Of a DNA stretch of 64,000 nucleotides, positions 25,907 through 34,044 are shown piece by piece. The stretch spans positions 1-64,000 of the forward strand of contig JAHJLV010000036.1 in NCBI GenBank assembly GCA_018821535.1, in the 5' to 3' direction. Position numbers and translations under genes: made by a program. The stretch comes from Pseudomonadota bacterium. Lineage in GTDB: Bacteria > Desulfobacterota > Desulfobacteria > Desulfobacterales > Desulfobacteraceae. The notes under the pieces were generated by a model that worked only from the letters and a program-made list of their open reading frames with translations, did not search any database and had not been told where the DNA came from. The first letter of the stretch is position 1, and each line of letters starts with the position of its first letter.

Positions 25907-27439
25907 ATGCTGTTGATTTTTCCTCCTGTTGCAAAACCCAGTGAACCGCCTGCCGGTGTTGCACTTTTATCTTCTGCCCTTAAAACACATGGCCAGTCCT
26001 GTACAGTATATGATGCTAATATTGAAGGCCTTTTATATCTTATTGATAAAGATAAAACCCCGGTTGATTCATGGTCCAGAAGAGCTTTGAAAAACCGGGA
26101 AAAACTGTTGTCTGATTTAAAAGACCCGTCTTTGTATGTGAATGCAGATCGGTATCATCAGCGAGTATATGATCTGAACAAAGTATTGTCCATCAGTGTG
26201 GATGAAAAGCGCTTTAAAATCTCCTTAAGTGATTATTCGGATAATTGTCTTTCTTCTGTAAGTTCTCAGGATTTGCTCAAAAGTGCCCGTCATTACATGG
26301 AAAACCCGTTTTATGCGTTTTTTGAATCGTGTATCCGGCCAAAAATTTTAGACAGTAAATCCGAATATGTCGGCATTTCAATGTGTTATCTGAATCAGGC
26401 CCTGGTCAGCTTTGCCCTTGCAGGATGGATAAAGGACAATTTCAGAAACAAAAAAATCATTATGGGCGGAGGGTTGCTGTCTTCCTGGATGAGCCGGCCC
26501 GGATTTAATCATCCCTTTAAGGGCTTAATTGATATTTCAATTAAAGGAGAAGGGGAGCTGCCCTTGTTAAATGTCATGGGTATTGATGGCCATGGCCAGA
26601 AACATTTTATTCCGGATTATGATTTTGTTAAAAACAATATATATCTGGCTCCGGGTAGGGTTTTGCCATTCAGGTCCGCCATTGGGTGTTACTGGAGCAA
26701 ATGCAGGTTTTGTCCTGAAAAAGTCGAGACCCGCCCCTATGATACCCAGCGGGCATCAAAGGTTCTGGAAGATCTTGAGGCTGTTGATAAAAAATATGCA
26801 CCTGATTATATCCATTTTATTGATAATGCCATCACCCCGGCTTTTTTACGGGCAATATCTCAACAGTCCTTTGCATTTAAATGGTATGGTTTTGTCCGGT
26901 TTGAAAAAGATTTTATGGACCCTGATTTTTGCATGGCTTTAAAACGATCCGGCTGTGATATGTTGAAACTGGGACTTGAATCCGGGGATCAGGGGGTTCT
27001 GGATCAGATGAACAAAGGAACCCATCTTGGTATGGTATCCACCATATTAAAAAATCTGCATCAGGCCGGGATCTTGACCTTTGTATATCTGCTGTTCGGT
27101 ACGCGTTTTGAGGATGAAAGTGCTGCATTCCGGACGCTTGAATATATCAAGGCCCACAGGCAATATATTGATTATCTGAATCTGGCGGTTTTTAATCTGC
27201 CAAAATTCAGTGACGATGCACAAGGTCTGGACACTCAGGAATTTTATCATGGGGATTTGTCCTTATATCTGAATTTTAAGCATCCCCATGGATGGAACCG
27301 ATATAAAGTAAAGCAGTTTCTGGGCAAAACATTTAAAAAACAGATTTTATCCGATGGCGGGATCCGAAAAAATCCAGCTTTTTTTTCATCAAACCATGCC
27401 GTGTTTTTCCAAAATCAGGAGGCAGATGTCAGGATGTAA
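25907..27439 (+). CDS. B12-binding-type radical SAM protein with CX4CX2C motif
   Basis: A 510-residue protein of unknown reaction. The N-terminus (LLIFPPVAKPSEPPAGVALL) and the MGGGLLSSW region around 190 resemble the cobalamin-binding-like half of this radical SAM superclass. The cluster motif GCYWSKCRFC has Cys261, Cys266 and Cys269, so the first gap is four residues rather than the usual three. The barrel continues with DYIHFIDNAITP, WYGFVRFE, LKLGLESGDQGVLDQMNKG and IKAHRQYIDYLNLAVFN. No substrate or maturase context is evident. It is divergent from trpE and 18 bases before the CinA-like gene, so possibly co-transcribed with it. Confidence 0.8.
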   Translation: MLLIFPPVAKPSEPPAGVALLSSALKTHGQSCTVYDANIEGLLYLIDKDKTPVDSWSRRALKNREKLLSDLKDPSLYVNADRYHQRVYDLNKVLSISVDEKRFKISLSDYSDNCLSSVSSQDLLKSARHYMENPFYAFFESCIRPKILDSKSEYVGISMCYLNQALVSFALAGWIKDNFRNKKIIMGGGLLSSWMSRPGFNHPFKGLIDISIKGEGELPLLNVMGIDGHGQKHFIPDYDFVKNNIYLAPGRVLPFRSAIGCYWSKCRFCPEKVETRPYDTQRASKVLEDLEAVDKKYAPDYIHFIDNAITPAFLRAISQQSFAFKWYGFVRFEKDFMDPDFCMALKRSGCDMLKLGLESGDQGVLDQMNKGTHLGMVSTILKNLHQAGILTFVYLLFGTRFEDESAAFRTLEYIKAHRQYIDYLNLAVFNLPKFSDDAQGLDTQEFYHGDLSLYLNFKHPHGWNRYKVKQFLGKTFKKQILSDGGIRKNPAFFSSNHAVFFQNQEADVRM

Positions 27440-27457
27440 ATACCAGGAGTTAAAAAA

Positions 27458-28249
27458 ATGATCGCATATATTTTATCAATCGTAGATGAAGTGGGCGCAG
27501 GCGATATGGTGGATACCCGCAGTGCGGTTTTAAGTCATGCATCAAAACACATGGGCATTGATGTAAAAAAAATCATTGCTGTGCAAGATCATGCGGACGC
27601 GATTGCCGCAGGTATTCAACACATTTGTTCACACGCAGATATCTGTTTCGTGACAGGCGGGAAAAAATCGACTCAGAATGATGTGACAGCACCGGAAATT
27701 TACAGGCAGGTGAATGCCTGCCGGGTTTTTTATATGCCGGAGGTGACTTCAGATCCGGGACCATCCATTGCCCGGGATGTGGGGCATCTGTTAACTGTGG
27801 GCAAAAAGACCCTTGCCATCGCAGAATCGTGTACTGGCGGCCTGATTTCCCATATGATTACAGATGTTGCCGGCAGTTCAGGGTATTTTTTATTTTCTGC
27901 TGTGACTTATTCCAATGAAGCGAAAATGAATGTTTTAAAGGTTACAGAACAGACACTGATTGATCATGGGGCAGTACATGAACAGACAGCCATTGAAATG
28001 GCAAAGGGCGCACGGCAGGTTGCAGGAGCTGATTTTGCTATTTCAACCACAGGCATTGCAGGTCCGACCGGCGGAACCATGGAAAAACCTGTGGGCCGTG
28101 TGTGTATCGGTGTGGCAGGCCCTGATACAGCTGTTGGATATACCTGTACCCTGGAGTGTTCAGAACGGTCAAAAAACAAGCAGATGTTCGCCATCATGGC
28201 CCTGGAATTATTGAGGCGTTGTCTGGTTGAGGCCGGAAAACCAGCGTAA
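27458..28249 (+). CDS. Short CinA: vestigial MoaB-like domain plus PncC amidohydrolase
   Basis: A 263-residue protein. The C-terminal PncC domain (about 105-260) is complete: AIAESCTGGLISHMITDVAG (ESCTGG 123-128), FSAVTYSNEAK, STTGIAGPTGGTMEKPVG. PncC deamidates nicotinamide mononucleotide back to NaMN for NAD recycling. The first 100 residues are a shortened relative of the CinA N-terminal domain: DMVDTRSAVLS and VTGGKKSTQNDVT echo the usual GDEivDTNsa and TGGLGPTxDD motifs but with changes. Full CinA is over 400 residues. AGGAG precedes ATG 27458. Its end overlaps the convergent hydrolase by 42 bases. Confidence 0.85.
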   Translation: MIAYILSIVDEVGAGDMVDTRSAVLSHASKHMGIDVKKIIAVQDHADAIAAGIQHICSHADICFVTGGKKSTQNDVTAPEIYRQVNACRVFYMPEVTSDPGPSIARDVGHLLTVGKKTLAIAESCTGGLISHMITDVAGSSGYFLFSAVTYSNEAKMNVLKVTEQTLIDHGAVHEQTAIEMAKGARQVAGADFAISTTGIAGPTGGTMEKPVGRVCIGVAGPDTAVGYTCTLECSERSKNKQMFAIMALELLRRCLVEAGKPA

Positions 28250-28966
28250 AAACCAGGAAACAGTTTTATCTTCAAAATCGCGCCGGTCTGCTTTGGATGT
28301 CATCTGGTGATCCCCGTTTTTATGGATAACCAGATGTTTGGGCGCATGGGCCCTGGCGTATATCTCTTTTGCATTGGATACCGGAACAATCATGTCTGCA
28401 TCCCCATGAAAAATCATCACATTGAACAGGTCGGCAGCTTTATCGGTAATATCAAACAGCAGATTTTTTTCAAAAAAACTCAAGGGCAAAGACGGGCGGT
28501 TATGATTGCCTTCCAGAGGAATATTTTTAATGGATCGGCTTTTTACCGGTGCTGAGCACAGTACAGCACCACAAAGATGGATGTCCATTTCCTGCAGTCT
28601 CTGCCATGCATTAATGCAGGTGGCACCTCCCATGCTGGAACCAAAAACCGCAACACTGTTACTGGTTTTATTAAGTTTCAGGATATGATCTAAAGCGGCA
28701 ATAAAATCTGTGGTCCGTTTTTCAAGAGAGGTGTCTGTGATAAAATTTCCCTGGCTTTGGCCACAGCCGCAATGATCAAATCGAAAAAAAGCAATATTAT
28801 GGGCAGGCAGAAGTTTTGACAGGACCATCTGTTTTGCGGAATTCTTGGAACCTTCCAGACCATGTGAACCGATGACCAGCGGTGGATTTTTGGTTTCCGG
28901 CAGGTGCAGTCTGCCCTTGAGAAGAAATCCCCGGGATTTGAATTCAATGTCGATTCTGTTTTTCAT
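28208..28966 (-). CDS. Alpha/beta hydrolase
   Basis: A 252-residue serine hydrolase. The nucleophile elbow is GSSMGG (109-114, Ser111), an acidic residue lies in IFHGDADMIVP (about 195-205), and the catalytic His is in HKNGDHQMTS (about 222-231). SHGLEGSKNS supplies the oxyanion region. It has no signal peptide, so it is cytoplasmic; the sequence resembles the broad BAAT/dienelactone-hydrolase-like group acting on esters or thioesters. Substrate unknown. It stands alone on the minus strand between a convergent gene and the divergent methyltransferase. Confidence 0.82.
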   Translation of the reverse strand: MKNRIDIEFKSRGFLLKGRLHLPETKNPPLVIGSHGLEGSKNSAKQMVLSKLLPAHNIAFFRFDHCGCGQSQGNFITDTSLEKRTTDFIAALDHILKLNKTSNSVAVFGSSMGGATCINAWQRLQEMDIHLCGAVLCSAPVKSRSIKNIPLEGNHNRPSLPLSFFEKNLLFDITDKAADLFNVMIFHGDADMIVPVSNAKEIYARAHAPKHLVIHKNGDHQMTSKADRRDFEDKTVSWFLRWFSGLNQTTPQ

Positions 28967-29019
28967 TGCTTGTTATTATGCCAGTTAGGCCGTATAATAG
29001 CAAGTTTTGAAAAACGGAT

Positions 29020-30441
29020 ATGATTATTAAAAAAATAAAGAAATATAAAAATATGAGCATACAAAAAAGAAAAGCATACGAACTTGAGATAATCGATCTT
29101 GCCTATGGTGGAAAAGGGCTTGCAAAACCGGATGGATTTCCTGTTTTTATTGATCGGTGTGTGCCAGGGGATCTGGTTTTTGCAAAAATAACAAAAAAGA
29201 AAAAGTCCTGGGCAGAGGGCAAGCTGATTAAAATCCTCAAAGAATCCAGTATCCGAAATCCCGGTAAATGCCATTACTGTGATTACTGCGGCGGGTGCAA
29301 ATGGCAGCGCATTGATTATGACCGTCAGCTTGAATATAAAAAACGGCATGTGGCAGAATCTCTTGCACATATTGGAAAATTAAAAGACACACCGGTTCAG
29401 GCGGTTGTTCCGTCAGATGCGATCTATGAATATCGAAATAAGATGGAATTTTCATGCTCATCCAAACGATGGCTGATGCCGGATGAACTTGAAGATGAAA
29501 CCATCATTAAGGATTTCGGGATCGGGCTTCATGTGCCGGGCACATTTGACAAGGTGATCGACATTAAACGCTGTGAGATCATGCCGGATCTGGGGAACCT
29601 GATTTTGGAAGATGTCCGTGAATTCATCAAACATTCGGGCCTTGCTGCCTATGATTTGAAAACCCATCAGGGATTCTGGCGCTTTTTAATGCTGCGGCAT
29701 GCGGTTGCCACGGATACCTGGATGGTCAATATCGTGACCCGGAATAAAAATATGGATGCCGTTGACACCCTTGCCCGGCAGCTTGCAGGTAAATACAGTC
29801 AAATCAAATCGGTCATGAATAATATTACAGATGCCAGATCCGGAGTATCCGTGGGAAAAGAGGAAATCTGCCTGTATGGAAGTGATCATATCCAGGAAAA
29901 ACTGGGACCATATGTATTTAATATTTCAGCCAATTCTTTTTTTCAGACCAATACAAAAGCCTGTGAAAAACTGTATGCAAAAGTGTCTGATTATGCAGCA
30001 CTGACCGGAGAAGAAATTGTGATGGATTTATATTCAGGAACCGGTACAATTCCCATCTGGCTGTCAGGACAGGCAAAAAAAATATATGGGATTGAAATTG
30101 TCAGCAGTGCTGTTGCAGATGCAAAAATGAATGCCGGACTCAATAATATAGATAATTGTGAGTTCCTGGAAGGGGATATTAAAGATGTATTGCCCGGTTT
30201 AAAACAGATACCGGATATCATGATTATTGATCCGCCCCGGGTGGGCATGCATAAGGATGTGGTGGCTCAGGTGATTGCGCTTTGTCCTGAAAAAATTGTC
30301 TATGTGTCCTGTAATCCTGCAACCCTTGCACGGGATCTTGAAATGCTGGATTCAACCTATAAGGTGATGGAAGTAACCCCGGTGGACATGTTTCCGCATA
30401 CCTATCATATCGAGTCTGTGGCTTTGCTGCTGAAAAAATAA
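29020..30441 (+). CDS. TRAM-domain RNA (uracil-5-)-methyltransferase, RlmD/TrmA family
   Basis: A 473-residue SAM-dependent methyltransferase. A TRAM domain (about 16-74) is followed by an iron-sulfur cysteine cluster CHYCDYCGGC (Cys84, 87, 90, 93), with a likely further ligand in IKRCEIMPD. The Rossmann half has FNISANSFFQTNTKA, VMDLYSGTGTIPIWLSG, MIIDPPRVGMHKDVV and catalytic-nucleophile YVSCNPATLARDLEM. Such enzymes make 5-methyluridine in 23S rRNA (U1939 or U747) or tRNA; the exact site cannot be read from sequence. ATG 29053 is an alternative start. Confidence 0.88.
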   Translation: MIIKKIKKYKNMSIQKRKAYELEIIDLAYGGKGLAKPDGFPVFIDRCVPGDLVFAKITKKKKSWAEGKLIKILKESSIRNPGKCHYCDYCGGCKWQRIDYDRQLEYKKRHVAESLAHIGKLKDTPVQAVVPSDAIYEYRNKMEFSCSSKRWLMPDELEDETIIKDFGIGLHVPGTFDKVIDIKRCEIMPDLGNLILEDVREFIKHSGLAAYDLKTHQGFWRFLMLRHAVATDTWMVNIVTRNKNMDAVDTLARQLAGKYSQIKSVMNNITDARSGVSVGKEEICLYGSDHIQEKLGPYVFNISANSFFQTNTKACEKLYAKVSDYAALTGEEIVMDLYSGTGTIPIWLSGQAKKIYGIEIVSSAVADAKMNAGLNNIDNCEFLEGDIKDVLPGLKQIPDIMIIDPPRVGMHKDVVAQVIALCPEKIVYVSCNPATLARDLEMLDSTYKVMEVTPVDMFPHTYHIESVALLLKK

Positions 30442-30443
30442 AC

Positions 30444-32312
30444 TTATTCGGGAAAGGTGCAGGTCAGCACCAGCATATCCTCTTCGATCTCGGACTTGAT
30501 CTCATAGGGCAGCTTGGCAAACAGTTTTTTCATCCCTGTATTTGTTCTGGATGTATATGCGATGAGCCCCTTGATTCCGTTTTGCATGGCAGCCTGGGCC
30601 AGTTTGTCCTGCAGGATTTTAGCAATACCCATGCCCTGATATTCTTCTGAGACGGAAAAGGCAATTTCAGCCATATTGATGGCAGGATTCTTAAAATATT
30701 CCCCAACAGCAATGATTTTTTCAAATCCAAGCTCTCCGATGGTGGCCACAATGGTCAGGTCATTAATATAATCAATTTCAAAAGTGGTTTCGATCTGGTC
30801 ATGCACAAAGCTTTTTTTATCATGGAAAAAACGGGAAAGAATATCGCCTTTGTTCATTGTATAATAATGTTCCTGGACACTTCTTTCATCAACGGCTCTG
30901 GCAGGTCTGAACAGAATCGGAATACCTTTTATGGTAATGATTTCTTCATATTTTAAAGGGTATACACCCTTAATAGCCTGGTTTAATTTCCGGTCTTTAT
31001 CAATCAGGTTTAATTCTTTTGCCTGGGAAAAAAGTTCATCCCTGAAATTCGGATGTGCAATACTGATAAGTGCCATGGCTCTTTCCTGAAGCGTCTTGCC
31101 AAAAAGATTGACCACTCCGTATTCAGTGGCCACATAATGAACATCGCCCCTGGGCACCACCACTGCAATATCCGATAGCGTCGGCACGATACGGCTTTTT
31201 TGTCCCTGGTCAGATGTTGAGGTCAGCATCAGGATTGATTTCCCGCCTTTGGACATGGCAGCGCCCCGGGTAAAATCAACCAGTCCGTTTATGCCGGTGT
31301 AATTGCTGAAGGGCAGGGCATCAGCTGCTGCCTGACCGGTCAGATCCATGGCAATGGCTGTATTCATTGAAACCATTTTATTGTGTCTTGCAATGATCGC
31401 AGGATTATTCACATAATCCGAAGGATGAAATTCTATGGAAGGGTTGTCATCAATGAATTCGTAAAGCGCCTGGGAGCCCACAGCACTGCCTGCCACAACT
31501 TTTCCGTTATTGAACCCTTTTTTTTTGTTGGTAATGACACCCATTGAAAAAAGGCGCATCATTCCGTCTGACACATACTGGGAATGAACGCCGATATCAT
31601 TTTTTTCCGACAGACACAGCATATTGGCTTCGTGGGTAACCCCAAGGCCTGCCTGAATGGTGGAACCGTCTTCGATCAATCTTGATATGTGTTTGGCAAT
31701 TGAATTGGCCTCTTCATGCTCAGGAAGCGGTTGAATGGTTAAAAGGGCCTGATCATATTCAACAATAAAGTCGACATCGTTGACATGAATGAAACTTTGG
31801 CCAAGCACCCGGGGCATATTCTGGTTTACCTGACAGATGACGATATCTGCGGATTCACAGGCTGAAAGCGTGATATCCACAGAAATTCCCAGACTCATCC
31901 ATCCAAAATCGTCCGGCGGAGATGCCTGTATTAATGCGGCATTCAGCGGCATCATTTTGGATTTAAACAGATAAGGGATTTGAGATAAGTTAATCGGAGT
32001 GGTAAACCGTTTGCTTTTCTGCATCAGATTAAGTGAGGAGGAGCCCAGATAAAAGGACCGGATATTAAACTGCTGGGAGTGAGAGCGGTTGGCAATTAAA
32101 GTTAAAGGTCCGCTTTCGATGCTCAGCAATCTGACGATTTCAAGATCTGTAAACCGGCTGCTGATCTGGGACAGTTCCTGAACAAGGTGCTGGGGTTCGC
32201 CGCAGGATGATCCAATAAACACGCGTTGGCCCGGTTTGATATTTTCCAGAACTTTTTTTGCTGTATTTTTTTTCTGGACATAATTATCTGCCCAGTAGTT
32301 TGATTTAGACAT
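30444..32312 (-). CDS. Acetyl-CoA hydrolase/CoA-transferase fused to a GNAT domain
   Basis: A 622-residue two-domain protein. Residues about 20-430 match the class I acetyl-CoA hydrolase/transferase (4-hydroxybutyrate CoA-transferase-like) family: GQRVFIGSSCGEP, DGSTIQAGLG, GVHSQYVSDGMM, KVVAGSAVGSQALYEF and YVATEYGVVNLFGKTLQERA. The last 150 residues are a GNAT acyltransferase domain with the acetyl-CoA loop EYQGMGIAKILQ. The fusion suggests an acyl-CoA-responsive or protein-acylating function joined to CoA exchange; this is inference. GGAG nine bases before ATG 32312 favours that start over ATG 32327. It is single and monocistronic. Confidence 0.88.
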   Translation of the reverse strand: MSKSNYWADNYVQKKNTAKKVLENIKPGQRVFIGSSCGEPQHLVQELSQISSRFTDLEIVRLLSIESGPLTLIANRSHSQQFNIRSFYLGSSSLNLMQKSKRFTTPINLSQIPYLFKSKMMPLNAALIQASPPDDFGWMSLGISVDITLSACESADIVICQVNQNMPRVLGQSFIHVNDVDFIVEYDQALLTIQPLPEHEEANSIAKHISRLIEDGSTIQAGLGVTHEANMLCLSEKNDIGVHSQYVSDGMMRLFSMGVITNKKKGFNNGKVVAGSAVGSQALYEFIDDNPSIEFHPSDYVNNPAIIARHNKMVSMNTAIAMDLTGQAAADALPFSNYTGINGLVDFTRGAAMSKGGKSILMLTSTSDQGQKSRIVPTLSDIAVVVPRGDVHYVATEYGVVNLFGKTLQERAMALISIAHPNFRDELFSQAKELNLIDKDRKLNQAIKGVYPLKYEEIITIKGIPILFRPARAVDERSVQEHYYTMNKGDILSRFFHDKKSFVHDQIETTFEIDYINDLTIVATIGELGFEKIIAVGEYFKNPAINMAEIAFSVSEEYQGMGIAKILQDKLAQAAMQNGIKGLIAYTSRTNTGMKKLFAKLPYEIKSEIEEDMLVLTCTFPE

Positions 32313-32582
32313 ATAAGGCGACTCCATTCATGTGTTAACCACTTTCTTGTTTTAAATCTTTTTAAAAAAAAAATCAAAAAAGATATTATTTTTTAATACT
32401 GCTTGAAAATAATGAATTTTTTTTGTATGGATAAAAGAAACGATCTCAATTCGGATTCACATATTTTATTCATCTTTAGTTTTTACAATGTGTAAAATTT
32501 CAACTGGTACGGTTTTGTCCTATTCACGATAAACGATCAATACGATATCTGATACACATCTGTCTTTTTAGTTTAATGTAAT

Positions 32583-32607
32583 ATGCGATAAAATTTTTAT
32601 ATCGCAT
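32583..32607. repeat. Palindrome ATGCGATA-N9-TATCGCAT upstream of a sigma-54-type promoter
   Basis: ATGCGATA (32583-32590) and TATCGCAT (32600-32607) are perfect inverted eight-base arms. A further ATGCGAT occurs at 32633-32639. They lie about 20-70 bases upstream of the sigma-54-like element, a plausible place for an enhancer-binding activator or a repressor. The rest of 32313-32650 is AT-rich with no gene that I can see. Confidence 0.45.
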
Positions 32608-32651
32608 TAAAACAATAATTTATATGCATAAGATGCGATTTTATTTTTTTG

Positions 32652-32668
32652 TTGGTATGGTGTTTGCT
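32652..32668 (+). promoter_or_regulatory. Sigma-54 (RpoN) type promoter
   Basis: TTGGTATGGTGTTTGCT has GG at 32654-32655 and GC at 32666-32667 with exactly ten bases between, matching TGGCACG-N4-TTGCW at most positions. It lies about 50 bases before the start of a 66-aa ORF with a strong ribosome site, in the right orientation. It would need an AAA+ activator; none is encoded nearby. Confidence 0.5.
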
Positions 32669-32720
32669 TTATCGTTTGACATATAGTTCGATGATTGATT
32701 TAAAAAGCAGGAGGGGAAAA

Positions 32721-32921
32721 ATGGCGCAACGCATAAATAAAAAGAAAACTAAAAATCAAACGCCTTCTCATTCATATTATGCGATTAAATCTCAAAATGA
32801 ACTGTATTATCAGATGGCATCTATTTTTAAAAATGTTGGCAGAGATGAAGATGTACTTGCTCAAAAAATCATATCAACATCTTTAAGGAAACCTTTTTTT
32901 GAGATTTCCATTGGAAATTGA
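32721..32921 (+). CDS. Small basic hypothetical protein behind a sigma-54-type promoter
   Basis: A 66-residue protein that I do not recognise. The N-terminus is very basic (MAQRINKKKTKNQ), followed by a helix-prone stretch (about 20-55) and ending FFEISIGN. There is no signal peptide or membrane segment. A strong GGAGGGG site lies five bases before ATG 32721, which I prefer over upstream in-frame starts. The sigma-54-like element and palindrome upstream suggest conditional expression. It could be a small nucleic-acid-binding or regulatory protein; nothing decides this. Confidence 0.55.
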   Translation: MAQRINKKKTKNQTPSHSYYAIKSQNELYYQMASIFKNVGRDEDVLAQKIISTSLRKPFFEISIGN

Positions 32922-33067
32922 ATTCAGAGAATCAGCCCAGGATATTAATCTTGCTAATTAAATCTGGAAAATTCGATTCAGATGTTTTATAGTATTTTAT
33001 CAATTTTTGTTCAGATATTTTATGATCGGCATTAATCTTAAATTCAAAACCTGTAAAGGAGGTAGTA

Positions 33068-33448
33068 ATGGCAGAAAAACTCGGTATTTATAAATGTACC
33101 AAATGTGGGAATATTGTTCAGGTCCTTCATGGAGAAAAACCACCGGTAATGTGCTGTGGTCAGGCAATGGACCGTCTGGTTGAAAATACAGTGGATGCTG
33201 CAAAAGAAAAACATGTTCCGGTAATTGAAAAAATTGCTGGCGGATACCTGGTTAAGGTCGGCAGCGTTGCACACCCCATGGGTGAGGATCATTATATCCA
33301 GTGGATTGAACTTACATCAGAAGACGGCATGTTTATTCAGCGCCAGATGCTGACACCTGCAGGCAAACCCGAAGCCACATTTAAAACCGATGCCCAGAAA
33401 GTAGTTGCAAGAGAATATTGCAATTTGCATGGTCTCTGGAAAGCGTAA
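33068..33448 (+). CDS. dfx: Desulfoferrodoxin (superoxide reductase)
   Basis: A 126-residue two-iron desulfoferrodoxin, reducing superoxide to peroxide in anaerobes without releasing oxygen. The N-terminal desulforedoxin-like centre I has Cys10, Cys13, Cys29 and Cys30. Centre II ligands are all in place: His49, His69, His75, Cys118 and His121 (the last two in CNLHGLWK). AAAGGAGG is just before ATG 33068. A strong intrinsic terminator follows. It is convergent with the rubredoxin-ROO-rubrerythrin genes; rubredoxin is the usual electron donor. Confidence 0.96.
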   Translation: MAEKLGIYKCTKCGNIVQVLHGEKPPVMCCGQAMDRLVENTVDAAKEKHVPVIEKIAGGYLVKVGSVAHPMGEDHYIQWIELTSEDGMFIQRQMLTPAGKPEATFKTDAQKVVAREYCNLHGLWKA

Positions 33449-33472
33449 AGGCCGTTTCGAAAAATCGCAAAC

Positions 33473-33523
33473 AAAAACGCCTGTTGTTTTTAAGTCAATA
33501 AAAAGACAACAGGCGTTTTTTTT
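33473..33523 (+). terminator. Intrinsic terminator after dfx
   Basis: CGCCTGTTGT (33478-33487) pairs with ACAACAGGCG (33506-33515); A-run and T-run extend the stem, and eight Ts follow (33516-33523). With a matching A-run on the other side it probably works in both directions, serving dfx and the convergent rubrerythrin-like gene. Confidence 0.9.
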
Positions 33524-33541
33524 ACAAGGTATTATATGCGT

Positions 33542-34015
33542 TTAATAAAATTCTGACAATTTTCCGGCAAGAAGCCGTATATGGCTCATTTCTTCTTTGA
33601 TAATAAAATCAATTTTTGACTGTCCCAGTTTTTCCGGAATCATTTCCTTCATGCCAAGGTAAAAGGCAATAGAATCCTTTTCCGCCTGAATCGCACTGCT
33701 GAGTATGCCTTTGAGACTGCTGTCCGGTTTTTCTTTTTGAAAAAACACCCGGGTATCTGCAAGCGCTTTGATATACAGCACGTTTTCATCTTTCGGGTCA
33801 AATGTATTGGAAAACGTTTCAGAGTCACTTAAATCCTTGAGCATGGTGGTGAACGTTTGTTCATGTTCATCTTCCATATCTGCAAGCTCGAGCAGAAAAT
33901 CTTTATATTTTGCAGCTTCCATGGACGCTGCCGCATCTCTGTAAAAGGCCGCGCCATTTTGTTCTATTTTTATGGCAATATCAAAAATATCTTTCGCATT
34001 AAAATCGTTTGGCAT
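33542..34015 (-). CDS. Rubrerythrin-like ferritin-family protein (no rubredoxin domain)
   Basis: A 157-residue four-helix protein with diiron-type ligand patterns: EQNGAAFYRDAA, then DMEDEHEQTF (ExxH), and AIQAEKDSIAFYLG and IIKEEMSHIRLL (ExxH) in the second half. This is the rubrerythrin/ferritin-like fold, but the C-terminal rubredoxin domain of classical rubrerythrin is absent. Relatives reduce hydrogen peroxide. It is the last of the rubredoxin-ROO-rubrerythrin-like minus-strand unit, 29 bases after ROO, so electrons probably come from the nearby rubredoxin. Confidence 0.85.
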   Translation of the reverse strand: MPNDFNAKDIFDIAIKIEQNGAAFYRDAAASMEAAKYKDFLLELADMEDEHEQTFTTMLKDLSDSETFSNTFDPKDENVLYIKALADTRVFFQKEKPDSSLKGILSSAIQAEKDSIAFYLGMKEMIPEKLGQSKIDFIIKEEMSHIRLLAGKLSEFY

Positions 34016-34044
34016 TTTTTCCTCCGGATTATCTTTAATTATAG

